Shown one piece after another: positions 7,572-15,752 of a stretch of DNA of 37,317 bases (its first letter is position 1; each line of letters begins with the position of its first letter). This stretch comes from Rubricoccaceae bacterium. GTDB lineage: Bacteria; Bacteroidota; Rhodothermia; Rhodothermales; Rubricoccaceae. A program made the translations under genes and the position numbers. The stretch is taken from contig JAHEJB010000010.1 of NCBI GenBank assembly GCA_024639085.1, forward strand, positions 1-37,317, written 5' to 3'. The notes under the pieces are model-generated. The model had not been told where the DNA came from, ran no database searches, and saw nothing but the letters and a program-made list of their open reading frames with translations.

Positions 7572-8306
7572 ATGCAAGAATCTCAGCGACAGCAAGACCT
7601 CGCGATGCCACCGTCTGATGTGAGGGTCTCCGCTCTGATCCGGCGCGCGGCTCTACCAGCGATAGCGGTCTGTCTTGCGGTTGTTGCTCTGTGGTGGATC
7701 TGGCCAAGGCTAACTGAAGAGCATGTCCGGGAGACCATAATTTCGACGCTGGCAACAGAGGCACAGGAATCGTTTTATGTAACAGGCACACTCACTTTCT
7801 CATCCACGGTGGAAAGCCGAAGCGAAAAGACGTTCCTGCCGGGCATTCTGAATCTCAGCCTGGGCACAACAACGGCTACCGTCCGTGTACCGGGTCGTGT
7901 TGCATACGGCTTCGACGTCGGGGGAATGAAAGCTGAACACATACACTATGGCGATGATGGCGTAGTGGATATTGCGTTGCCCAGACTGACAGTATTCTCG
8001 GTCGAGCCCGAAATGGAGAACGTCGAGATTCAGACGGACGTGGGTTGGGCGCGTCTGCATCGAAGCAGCGGGCAGGCGATGGAACAGCAGGCCCTACAGG
8101 CCATTCGCCCTACGATGAGGGAGACGGCTGAGCGGCACATGGCAAGCTCGGAAACTCCAGAGTTGAATACAGCGGGCGCCCTTGTTCGACTGCTCACACC
8201 ACCGCTCCAGGCTGGAGGCATCCGTCATCCGCAGTTTCGATTTCATTTGGCATCAGGCGGTATTCTGGAGCTCACTCCCTCGGATGTTGCTGCATCGGAG
8301 GGATAA
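7572..8306 (+). CDS. DUF4230 domain-containing protein
   Basis: 244 residues. One membrane helix near residues 25-45 (ALPAIAVCLAVVALWWIW) anchors an extracytoplasmic domain. The domain contains the DUF4230 pattern: an early strand with ESFYVTGTLTFSSTVESRSEK, a middle V-R-V-P-G-R-V-A-Y-G-FDV segment, then IALPRLTVFSVEPEM. The function of DUF4230 is unknown; the proteins are common in Bacteroidota, Firmicutes and Cyanobacteria as single-pass membrane proteins. The start is ATG 7572, 27 bases after the EamA stop. It could be the first of a pair with the membrane protein at 8333. Confidence 0.75.
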   Translation: MQESQRQQDLAMPPSDVRVSALIRRAALPAIAVCLAVVALWWIWPRLTEEHVRETIISTLATEAQESFYVTGTLTFSSTVESRSEKTFLPGILNLSLGTTTATVRVPGRVAYGFDVGGMKAEHIHYGDDGVVDIALPRLTVFSVEPEMENVEIQTDVGWARLHRSSGQAMEQQALQAIRPTMRETAERHMASSETPELNTAGALVRLLTPPLQAGGIRHPQFRFHLASGGILELTPSDVAASEG

Positions 8307-8332
8307 ATTGGGGTGCCTCCTAGGCAGATATA

Positions 8333-8965
8333 GTGCGTTCCTTTTCAGATAAACCAACATTCGCTGACTCGCCGACGGGCATTGTGACGGCGTCGGGAAC
8401 ACGATTCCGCACAACGGAGAAACTGCTGCGTGAGTTTGCAGGCCCCGTGTTCGAACGTGAGTCGCTGGAAGCACTAATTCAACGGGCCGAAGCCTGGGCG
8501 CAGTCTCCCGTCACGATCGCTCTGTGGGCCTTGCCAGCTCTCCTGATGGTAGTGCCCGTTTGGATCGCGGCTATTGCCACGCTCTTTCTTTTTGCGCTAT
8601 GGAGGCTGTTTTCGCCATCGGCTCCCGCCCAGTCTGGAATCGTCTTGTCGAACGTCCTTCAAAAACCAGTATTGCAAGGACTTTACTATGTGATCGTGCT
8701 CACACTGTTGGGATGGGATGGACAGACGCCCGCGGTCATTTGTGGACTGGCTGGCTTCATTTCGTTGCGATTCGGATTGATTGACCTCCTTTTCAAACCA
8801 ATCCTGGCGCCTGCACTTACGAAGTTGTATCAGTTGCCCATTCCTGATCAGGTTCTTCGTGCCCTAATTGTTCGTGCAGCACTTCGTCATAACGTCGACC
8901 TTCCAGAGATATCGCAACTAGAGCAGAGTGCCAGAGAAGCGTGGAATATCCGCGGTTTGCGCTGA
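8333..8965 (+). CDS. Unrecognised membrane protein
   Basis: 210 residues starting at GTG 8333, 26 bases after the DUF4230 gene. After a hydrophilic N-terminus of about 60 residues come some four hydrophobic segments: VTIALWALPALLMVVPVWIA with ATLFLFALWRLF, then LQGLYYVIVLTLLGW and TPAVICGLAGFISLRFGLIDLLF. An amphipathic C-terminal part ends REAWNIRGLR. I do not recognise a family. Codon use and the continuous spacing from the preceding gene support it as real. It converges on the phosphatase gene with a 5-base gap. It may assist the DUF4230 protein, but that is only a guess from position. Confidence 0.65.
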   Translation: MRSFSDKPTFADSPTGIVTASGTRFRTTEKLLREFAGPVFERESLEALIQRAEAWAQSPVTIALWALPALLMVVPVWIAAIATLFLFALWRLFSPSAPAQSGIVLSNVLQKPVLQGLYYVIVLTLLGWDGQTPAVICGLAGFISLRFGLIDLLFKPILAPALTKLYQLPIPDQVLRALIVRAALRHNVDLPEISQLEQSAREAWNIRGLR

Positions 8966-8970
8966 CGGTT

Positions 8971-10098
8971 CTACCCGTTCCGCTGGAGCCAGAAAACGAG
9001 CACATCGTCGGCGAACACGTGCTCCGCGCTACGGTTAAGCATAGTCTCAAGCATCGTTGTAACGGGTCGCTCCTCCGTCAAAGCTTCTGTGGCACAAAGG
9101 GCCACGCCCGACTCACCAAATTGCTGGCCATTCAGCGCAACCTGCTCGTTCAGCCCGTCCGTGTAGCACATCATGGCGTGCCCTGGAGGGATGGTAAACG
9201 CCTTGTCTGTGTACTCAGTAGACGAGTCCAGACCCAGAATAAGATCGGAGTATTCGACGATACCGGCGCCGCTAGGTCCAATAAGTATTGGACGGCAGTG
9301 CCCGGCATTGGCGTAGGTGATGCGGTGTTTGTCAGGCTCCCAACGCATGAGCAGGAGGGAGGCAAACGTCTCTTCCAAAACCTTATCGTGGATGAGCATT
9401 TTGTTGACGTAGCTCATCAATGCAGCAGGTGAAGTGGTGCTGCCTAGCATCGCATGGATCGTCGAACGGATGTACGAGAGGAAGGAGAACGCGTAAAACT
9501 TCGCTTGCAAACCCTTCCCCATAATGTCGCCGACGGTGAAGACGTAGGAGCCATCCGTGGCCCGTGCCCAGTCGAACAAGTCCCCTCCGCCATCCTCCCG
9601 CGGCTGCGAGTAGAACCGAGCACGGTAACCTTCAACTTCCGGCATTGTCTTGGGCATCAAACGATCGGAGAAATCACGTCCGATGCGAGCGTTCAGCTTA
9701 GTCTGGTAAACCTGGCTCCGCGCAATAATTTGCTCCACGCGCGCGAGCACGTAGTCAATGTCAAAGGGCTTAGTGATGTAGTCATCAACGCCGTTGTTCA
9801 GGCCTTTTACTCGGCTCGGGTCATCCGATTTTGCCGTGAGGAAAATGAACGGAATTGCAGCGGTTCGTTCGTCTCTGCGAAGTGCGGCCAAAAGGGCAAA
9901 GCCGTCCATTCTCGGCATCATTATGTCCGAGATAATTAGATCTGGTGTGCTTTCTTCCACACGGTCCAAAGCGGCTTCTCCATGCTCCGCCGTCCGAACG
10001 TTGTAATGCTTCCCTATCCGATACTCGAGGAGTCTCCGAAGCGTCTGATTGTCTTCGACAATCAAAACGGAGTGATTATTTGCGGTTCCATGAGTCAC
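8971..10098 (-). CDS. Response regulator with PP2C-type (SpoIIE/RsbU) phosphatase domain
   Basis: 375 residues. Residues 10-130 form a receiver domain (VEDNQTLRRLLE, phosphoacceptor Asp58 in IISDIMMPRMDG, FLTAKSDD). After a linker comes a SpoIIE-like PP2C domain with the metal-binding motifs GGGDLFDW and VGDIMGKG, then TYANAGHCRPIL and YTDGLNEQ. Phosphorylation of the receiver should switch on dephosphorylation of the STAS antagonist encoded upstream. Its start overlaps the stop of the kinase gene by 4 bases. RsbU and IcfG-like proteins with this layout control general stress responses or surface and motility switches. Confidence 0.92.
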   Translation of the reverse strand: MTHGTANNHSVLIVEDNQTLRRLLEYRIGKHYNVRTAEHGEAALDRVEESTPDLIISDIMMPRMDGFALLAALRRDERTAAIPFIFLTAKSDDPSRVKGLNNGVDDYITKPFDIDYVLARVEQIIARSQVYQTKLNARIGRDFSDRLMPKTMPEVEGYRARFYSQPREDGGGDLFDWARATDGSYVFTVGDIMGKGLQAKFYAFSFLSYIRSTIHAMLGSTTSPAALMSYVNKMLIHDKVLEETFASLLLMRWEPDKHRITYANAGHCRPILIGPSGAGIVEYSDLILGLDSSTEYTDKAFTIPPGHAMMCYTDGLNEQVALNGQQFGESGVALCATEALTEERPVTTMLETMLNRSAEHVFADDVLVFWLQRNG

Positions 10099-10580
10099 GC
10101 TTGGTCGAAGGCCTGGCCCTGGGTGGGGAAGAAGGAGGGCATATCGCCCGAATCGACCGGTGGACGTACTACGAATTCGAGATGCTGTAGGCCTTCGCTA
10201 TTCGTTTCGTAGACAAAATCCTCTGTACACGCAAGCATCATCAGCAGGCCGCGGCCACGCTCTGACGGCACTGGCTTGTTCAGAAGCTGGGTCTGTTCCT
10301 TGATCTGCGATTGAAAATCGAACCCTTCCGAGTTGTCCTCAACGAGGCAGTGCAGGCCGGAATCCCGAAGGCTGATCGCGAGGCGAATCGTTGGCGGATC
10401 GACCTCGAACACTGCATGCTGTACGAGATTGGCAATCCACTCGTGGACGGCCAGTTTCATTATCAAAAGCCCGTACTTCTCCACGGTGCCGTCGGAATTG
10501 CTTTCACGAACCCAGCCATCGAAAAGATCATGGACCTCATCGATGACGTGATCGATATCGTGGAACGTATGTTCGCGCAT
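10095..10580 (-). CDS. Anti-sigma-type serine kinase (RsbW-like HATPase_c)
   Basis: A 161-residue GHKL ATPase of the RsbW/SpoIIAB type. The N box is HEWIANLVQHA (residues 46-56, with Glu47 and Asn51). The G1 box is EDNSEGFD (81-88), which lacks the first Gly of the usual D-x-G-x-G. The G2 box is ERGRGLLMM. Such kinases bind a partner, classically a sigma factor, and phosphorylate the STAS antagonist to release themselves from it. It sits between the antagonist (53 bases upstream) and the phosphatase (4-base overlap), giving all three partner-switching roles in one transcript. The normal target is not encoded nearby. Confidence 0.88.
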   Translation of the reverse strand: MREHTFHDIDHVIDEVHDLFDGWVRESNSDGTVEKYGLLIMKLAVHEWIANLVQHAVFEVDPPTIRLAISLRDSGLHCLVEDNSEGFDFQSQIKEQTQLLNKPVPSERGRGLLMMLACTEDFVYETNSEGLQHLEFVVRPPVDSGDMPSFFPTQGQAFDQA

Positions 10581-10633
10581 GGCGGAGCGTGCTATCTCAC
10601 CGGCAGAAGCCTTCGACTAACCACTTGGGTGCT

Positions 10634-11008
10634 CTACGATTCTGTTCCAGTAGGACGTTCGGCCGAAGTGCGCTCCAGATTCTCGAACGCTGACTCAACG
10701 GTAGGGAATTGACGGAAGACCTTGTAGGTCCGCGTCAATTGAACGACAACTTGAACGGGGCGGCTGACGCTGGCGAACACGACCTGCCCACCGATGGGCG
10801 TAAGCTGGCGGTAGAGCGAGAAGATCACACCCAGACCTGTAGAGTCGAGGATTCCTGTGCCCGTAAAATCGAGGACGAAATGACGGACGCCGGCACGCGT
10901 ATGCTCCTGGCAACTCGCCTTGAAGTCGGCTGCGTTTCTGAAGTCGAGAGCCTTGCCGATGTGCACGACGATTGTGGACGGCGAGGTCTTTTGGATGGAG
11001 AAGCTCAT
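10634..11008 (-). CDS. STAS-domain anti-sigma factor antagonist (RsbV/SpoIIAA-like)
   Basis: 124 residues, nearly all one STAS domain. The phosphorylation site is in LDSTGLG, with Ser56 the expected target. Unphosphorylated antagonist would bind the kinase encoded next and free its target; the phosphatase at 8971-10098 would reset it. The first gene of a three-gene minus-strand operon, it is divergent from lptC across about 300 bases. The length and motif match the family well. Confidence 0.92.
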   Translation of the reverse strand: MSFSIQKTSPSTIVVHIGKALDFRNAADFKASCQEHTRAGVRHFVLDFTGTGILDSTGLGVIFSLYRQLTPIGGQVVFASVSRPVQVVVQLTRTYKVFRQFPTVESAFENLERTSAERPTGTES

Positions 11009-11310
11009 GATGCTGAGTTTGGCGGATGACCTGCAAAGAGATGAAGCGCCGTCGCGGGTGCGGCGGAGCAGTCAAAGCCACTAAGGACGAATATCGTACC
11101 ACCAATCACGCGAATGAACCTTGGATGTCCATTTTGCGCGACATTCCGCGAAATCAAACGTTACGGATAGGTTTTCGTGGCGTAGCAATAGAACTGGCTT
11201 GAAAATGCGGTTCCAGTATCGTCCGGACATGCGCAGTCCTGTAATCCGATGTGGAGGAATCGAAACGGCCGCAATGCACGAAAGGAAGGGTTGCCGGGTA
11301 TCTTTCCGGC
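11009..11310. other. Divergent intergenic region between the STAS gene and lptC
   Basis: About 300 bases with no convincing gene in either direction. It must hold the promoters of both operons, but I cannot pick out clear -35/-10 pairs. A GTG at 11251 in frame with lptC opens part of this stretch, but the 20 residues it would add look non-conserved and precede an otherwise complete lipoprotein signal. The reverse-strand open frame across it has no recognisable content. Confidence 0.5.
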
Positions 11311-12015
11311 GTGATTCGATCCAATACGATTCAGCCAACTCCTTCGTTCGAACGGGCGTTCTTGTTGGTTCTTTTAGTTTGCCTTGTCGTAATCCAGAGT
11401 GGATGCACGCGTTCGTCCGGAAGAGGCTCCGGAACTCCTGAAGAGATGGCCGCCATGCCCGATCAGGAAAGCTGGGGAGCAGAGCTTCGGATCAGCGACC
11501 ATGGGCGCCCTTCATTGGTGATGGCTGCCGCCTATATGGCCCGCTTCGATAATCGCGATACCACATATGCTGTTCTCGGACCTGATCCATCGGGTGGCGA
11601 CTCCTCGAAAGTGCGTGTCGAATTATTTGATGACCAAGGCCAGCCTTCCGCAACGCTTACCGCAGACGAGTTAACGTACTTTGACAAAGAACGGCGATTT
11701 GAAGGAGAAGGCGAGGTAGAAGCCGTACTGCTTCGTGCTGGGGGTGCCCGACTTACCGCTGATCGGCTCAGCTACAACGAGGGCCAAGGGCGGTTCATCG
11801 CCAGCGGAGACGTGTTGGTTGTTTCGCAGGACGGCAAGCGCCTGACGACGGATGAGGTAGTCTGGGATGCGGAATCGAAGCAGCTCCGCGCCAATGGCGC
11901 GTTTCGATTTACAACCCAGAGTGAACGTATCAACGGAGTTGGCCTCGTTGCTTCGGAAGATCTGGCTCGGTACTCCTTCTCACGCGCGAGCGGCGAACTG
12001 GAGGTAGAGGAATGA
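11311..12015 (+). CDS. lptC: LPS export protein LptC (lipoprotein form)
   Basis: LptC bridges the LptBFG transporter and the periplasmic LptA bridge during LPS export. I take GTG 11311 as start because it gives a proper lipoprotein signal: basic N-region, hydrophobic core AFLLVLLVCLVVI, lipobox QSGC. GTG 11251 is an alternative. The mature part shows the OstA/LptC beta-jellyroll pattern of repeated short strands with T-A-D-E-L-T-Y, TADRLSY and TTDEVVW units, in which LPS-bridge strands alternate with charged turns. It overlaps the next gene by 4 bases (ATGA), and lptB follows, so the three form one operon. Confidence 0.85.
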   Translation: MIRSNTIQPTPSFERAFLLVLLVCLVVIQSGCTRSSGRGSGTPEEMAAMPDQESWGAELRISDHGRPSLVMAAAYMARFDNRDTTYAVLGPDPSGGDSSKVRVELFDDQGQPSATLTADELTYFDKERRFEGEGEVEAVLLRAGGARLTADRLSYNEGQGRFIASGDVLVVSQDGKRLTTDEVVWDAESKQLRANGAFRFTTQSERINGVGLVASEDLARYSFSRASGELEVEE

Positions 12016-13682
12016 TTGCTTACTCCAGCGATCGGAAGGACATACCAAGAAGGTGGTTCGTGTTACTCCCCCTCGCATTTGTTCTTCTGTTCTCGGTCGG
12101 CCCAATAAACGCTCAAACAAGGCTTGTAGAGCTCATTAACGCCGACGACGTCGTTGTCGAGTCGGATAGCGTGAATGGAACCGTTCGACGTCTATACGGC
12201 AATGTCGTCCTTCGCCAGGATACCGTTAGCCTGCGCGCTGCTCAGGCTACGCAATACGAGCAGCGCGGCGAGGTGTTTCTGGAAGGCTCCGTGCGAATTA
12301 TCTCTGGGGACGATACGCTAACAGCTCGCCGTGTTACCTACGACTCCAACGACAAGGTGGCCGAAGCCGTTGGCAACGTTAGGATCAGCGACGGGGAGTC
12401 TTTGCTTTTGGCGCCGTCCGCCACGTATTTCTCACGCCAGAAATTGGCCACGTTCTCGGAGGGTGGCCGTCTCCTCCACGAGGATGCCGAATTAACGGCT
12501 CCCGCCGGCCACTATAGCACGCTAGACAAATTGGCCGAATTCGAGGGACCGGTCCAGCTTCGCGATTCCACGGCGGTGCTCACCAGCGATTTCGGCACCT
12601 ACAACACGAGGGAGGAGAAAGCTGTTTTCTCTGGAGGTGTACGATTGCTTCGCCGTAACGTTCGGCTCGACGCAGATTCGCTCGTTCATTACCGCCGACT
12701 TGAGGTGTCGAGCGCAAGTGGGCGCGTTGTGCTGGAACGGTTTGGCGATGCTGAGGATGAACCCGATAGAGGATTTTCGCCCGATTCCACGCAGCGATCC
12801 ATTCTTTTTGGGAGTTACGGAGAGCACGACGCAAAGAACGAAATCAGCAGGGTAGAAGGTGACGCAACGCAAATTCCGCTGCTCGTACAGCTCCGCATGG
12901 ATTCAACCGGCGTTACAGACACGACGCTTGTTCGAGCAGGCCACTTTTGGGCTGTCCAGAGGGACAGCCTCGCGACCCGTTACACGCTAATCATTGCGGT
13001 TGGCGACGTGAGAATGTCCAGTCCGCGACTATCGGCTGTGGCAGACTCCGCTCATTTTGAGCGGAGCGAGCTCGATGAATCGGCTTCTGAAGCCGTCCGC
13101 GATCAACTTCGATTGTTCGGTGAATCCCGCCCTTCCGTGTGGTTCGAGGATGCACAAGTCAGTGGGGATACGCTTTTGGCGTTCGCAGAGGCCGAAGAAA
13201 TCGAGCACATGGATATCTACGGGAACGCCTTCGCCGCCCAACTCGACACCACATTGGGCCGCGTCCGCCAAATTCGCGGCCTTCGAATGCGCGCCGTTTT
13301 TGTAAATGACTCGCTGCGGACGCTTTCAGTCTGGCCGAATGCAGAGGCCATCCACTTTCGCGCGACGGAGGACGGTCTCCTTGATGGGGCAGACCGACTC
13401 ACAGCAGACAGTCTTTCATTCGAATTCGGTGGCGGACGGTTGGAGGAGGTTTTCGGCGTCCGAAATGTAGAAGGCGTTACGTACGGCCCGGAGATCATCC
13501 CCGAACCATTCCGATTGCCAGGCTATCTCTTCAGTCCCAATAGACGCCCAACCAAGGAGGAACTTCTGCCGCATGGTGGCTGGGAGGCCGAATGGCTGGA
13601 GCTCAATCCGGGGATTGGTCGGCTGGAGTCGACGCAAGACGAGAAGGCGGAGATGGTTGAAGGCAACGCCACGTCAGGGTAG
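12012..13682 (+). CDS. OstA-like protein (LptA/LptD N-terminal type)
   Basis: 556 residues with a signal peptide ([23 protein letters not shown]) and a long run of OstA-type beta repeats, such as [47 protein letters not shown] and LLAPSATYF. The repeats resemble LptA strands but are more numerous, and there is no LptD beta-barrel. In Bacteroidota such extended OstA-like proteins sit between lptC and other lpt genes and probably form the periplasmic LPS bridge or add to it. The start overlaps lptC and the stop is 8 bases before lptB. A separate LptD and LptFG must lie elsewhere. Confidence 0.85.
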   Translation: MIAYSSDRKDIPRRWFVLLPLAFVLLFSVGPINAQTRLVELINADDVVVESDSVNGTVRRLYGNVVLRQDTVSLRAAQATQYEQRGEVFLEGSVRIISGDDTLTARRVTYDSNDKVAEAVGNVRISDGESLLLAPSATYFSRQKLATFSEGGRLLHEDAELTAPAGHYSTLDKLAEFEGPVQLRDSTAVLTSDFGTYNTREEKAVFSGGVRLLRRNVRLDADSLVHYRRLEVSSASGRVVLERFGDAEDEPDRGFSPDSTQRSILFGSYGEHDAKNEISRVEGDATQIPLLVQLRMDSTGVTDTTLVRAGHFWAVQRDSLATRYTLIIAVGDVRMSSPRLSAVADSAHFERSELDESASEAVRDQLRLFGESRPSVWFEDAQVSGDTLLAFAEAEEIEHMDIYGNAFAAQLDTTLGRVRQIRGLRMRAVFVNDSLRTLSVWPNAEAIHFRATEDGLLDGADRLTADSLSFEFGGGRLEEVFGVRNVEGVTYGPEIIPEPFRLPGYLFSPNRRPTKEELLPHGGWEAEWLELNPGIGRLESTQDEKAEMVEGNATSG

Positions 13683-13690
13683 CTTGTCGA

Positions 13691-14467
13691 ATGGCCGAAT
13701 CGGAGACCGCAAACTCGCACCAAATCCTTCGGGCCGAGGGACTCGTAAAGCGTTACCGCAGGCGCACGGTCGTGGACAAGGTCTCGATTCAGGTGGAGCA
13801 GGGACAATGTGTTGGCTTGCTCGGGCCAAACGGAGCGGGGAAGACCACCTCATTCTACATGATTGTAGGGATGGTTCGGCCGGACAAAGGGGAGATCTAT
13901 CTGGGTTCTGATAGCGGTCCCGAGAAACGCCTCACACGTATGCCGATGTACCGCCGAGCACGTATGGGGATTGGATACCTTGCACAAGAAGCCTCGGTTT
14001 TCACGAATCTCTCCGTCGAAGACAACATCCACGCTGTCCTCGAATTTCAACACATGGCCAAGTCTGATCGCAAGGAGAGGGTCAATCAGTTGATTGAGGA
14101 GTTTGGTTTGGAAACCGTTCGAAAGTCTAAGGGATACATGCTTTCAGGAGGAGAAAGGCGTCGCACGGAGATTGCTCGGGTGTTGGCTACAGAGCCGCGA
14201 TTTATCCTTCTGGATGAGCCCTTCGCTGGCGTCGATCCAATTGCCGTGGAAGACATCATGCACATTGTGGCTGGGCTGCGCGAAAAGGGAATTGGCGTGC
14301 TAATAACGGATCACAACGTCCACGAGACCCTCGCTATAACGGACCGCGCCTATCTGATGTACGAAGGCCAGATATTCCAGGAGGGCACCGCACAGGCTCT
14401 CGCCGATGATCCGGAAGTCCGCAGGCGCTACCTCGGAGAAAAGTTTACTCTGGAGCGCTACCAGTAG
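13691..14467 (+). CDS. lptB: LPS export ABC transporter ATP-binding protein LptB
   Basis: 258 residues. All ABC ATPase motifs are present: Walker [10 protein letters not shown] (45-53), signature LSGGERRR, Walker B with [13 protein letters not shown], and the H-loop ITDHNVHE. The signature and the [12 protein letters not shown] segment are typical of LptB rather than of the LivF/LivG group. It powers LPS extraction from the inner membrane together with LptF and LptG, which are not here. It is the last gene of the lptC operon; a short hairpin (14466-14482) follows its stop. Confidence 0.95.
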   Translation: MAESETANSHQILRAEGLVKRYRRRTVVDKVSIQVEQGQCVGLLGPNGAGKTTSFYMIVGMVRPDKGEIYLGSDSGPEKRLTRMPMYRRARMGIGYLAQEASVFTNLSVEDNIHAVLEFQHMAKSDRKERVNQLIEEFGLETVRKSKGYMLSGGERRRTEIARVLATEPRFILLDEPFAGVDPIAVEDIMHIVAGLREKGIGVLITDHNVHETLAITDRAYLMYEGQIFQEGTAQALADDPEVRRRYLGEKFTLERYQ

Positions 14468-14485
14468 GCTAATTCGTAGCCTTTC
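14466..14485 (+). terminator. Possible weak terminator after lptB
   Basis: AGGCTA-ATTCG-TAGCCT makes a 6-bp stem starting within the stop codon of lptB, followed by TTCCT. The stem is short, so this is a tentative call. It fits the boundary between the lpt operon and the DAHP synthase gene. Confidence 0.35.
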
Positions 14486-14585
14486 CTCGCTACCTACGCG
14501 GGTTGAGGCTTCTGAATCCCCCTGAATCCCAATCGTTGTCGGCGCGTATCTTCGTTAACGTCCCGCTCACCAAACCATTCCAACT

Positions 14586-15629
14586 GTGACCGACATGGTT
14601 GTCGTCATGGATCCGGGCGCTACCAAAGCGCTTGTGGATGCCGTTATTGATCGTCTCAACGACTACGGTTTTGATGTGCACCGTTCAAATGGTGTCGGAA
14701 CCGTGTTGGGTGCAGTTGGACGACAGCTCGACTTTGACTTGCGGCACATTAAGATTCTTGACGGAGTCAAGGATGTGTTCCGCGGAACGAGCCCCTACAA
14801 GTTTGCCGGCCGTACGTGGCATCCCGATGACACACTTGTAGATGTTGACGGCGTACTTGTTGGCGGCAATGAAGTGGTAGTCATGGCTGGACCCTGCGCT
14901 GTTGAGAGCGAAGAACAGATAAACGAAACAGCATCCGCCGTGGCCGCGGCGGGAGCCCGAATTCTTCGAGGCGGTGCGTTCAAGCCGCGCACGTCACCCT
15001 ACGCGTTTCAAGGTCTAGGCGAAGAAGGGCTTGTCCTTCTTCGCTCCGCCGCCGCCAAGAATGGTCTCAAAGTTGTCACCGAAGTGATGAGGCCACGGCA
15101 AATTGACATCGTTGCGCAACACGCGCACATTCTCCAGATTGGAGCGCGCAACATGCAGAATTACCCGCTGCTCCAAGAAGTGGGTCGGGCTGGACTTCCC
15201 GTTTTTCTCAAGCGCGGCATGAGCGCAACGGTGGAAGAGTGGTTGATGAGCGCCGAGTATATCCTGGCTGAGGGGAATCCAAATGTTATCCTCTGTGAGC
15301 GCGGCATCCGCACGTTTGAGACAGCCACACGGAATACCCTAGATCTTTCAGCGGTTCCTGTGGTCAAGAAGCTCAGCCATCTTCCTGTATTCGTTGATCC
15401 GAGTCACGGCGTCGGTCTTCGCGACAAGGTGACGCCATTAGCGAGGGCAGCCGTTGCCGTTGGAGCGGACGGACTCATGGTCGAAACGCACCCCGACCCT
15501 CCACAGGCGCTCTCCGACGGGCCACAATCCCTTTATTTGGATGAGTTCGCGGACCTGATGGAGCAAATTCAACGGGTTGCCGAAGCAGTTGGCCGTACGA
15601 TCTTTGAAGCGCGCGAAGTGGCGGCCTAG
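14586..15629 (+). CDS. aroF: 3-deoxy-7-phosphoheptulonate synthase (DAHP synthase, type I beta)
   Basis: Condenses phosphoenolpyruvate and erythrose 4-phosphate in the first step of the shikimate pathway. 347 residues: an N-terminal ferredoxin-like regulatory domain (residues about 1-70), then the TIM barrel with [41 protein letters not shown] and DPSHG. This domain order is that of the Thermotoga-type enzyme, where the N-terminal domain senses aromatic amino acids. Start is GTG 14586 or ATG 14595, 3 codons later. TATCTTC at 14547-14553 may be its -10/-7 element. The related KDO-8-phosphate synthase lacks the N-terminal domain. Confidence 0.93.
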   Translation: MTDMVVVMDPGATKALVDAVIDRLNDYGFDVHRSNGVGTVLGAVGRQLDFDLRHIKILDGVKDVFRGTSPYKFAGRTWHPDDTLVDVDGVLVGGNEVVVMAGPCAVESEEQINETASAVAAAGARILRGGAFKPRTSPYAFQGLGEEGLVLLRSAAAKNGLKVVTEVMRPRQIDIVAQHAHILQIGARNMQNYPLLQEVGRAGLPVFLKRGMSATVEEWLMSAEYILAEGNPNVILCERGIRTFETATRNTLDLSAVPVVKKLSHLPVFVDPSHGVGLRDKVTPLARAAVAVGADGLMVETHPDPPQALSDGPQSLYLDEFADLMEQIQRVAEAVGRTIFEAREVAA

Positions 15630-15752
15630 CGTTCCTGAACGTTCCACGAAAAGGCTATTGTTGATCGGTTGGACCGGATCCGGTTTAGTACCTCATCGTT
15701 GGTCATGTCGGCTATCTTCTCCTACTTACTCTGAACGCGCAGGAATCTATTT

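Noticed and set aside
8941-9432. 163-residue plus-strand open frame
   Set aside because: Lies antisense to the PP2C domain of the phosphatase gene; no domain, no start signal.
14512-14530. Direct repeat CTGAATCCC twice
   Set aside because: Only 9 bases and two copies; likely chance or slippage with no clear role.
15630-15752. glmS ribozyme upstream of glmS
   Set aside because: The 123-base gap lacks the double-pseudoknot core and is short; the gene order here does not need it. No such ribozyme is seen.
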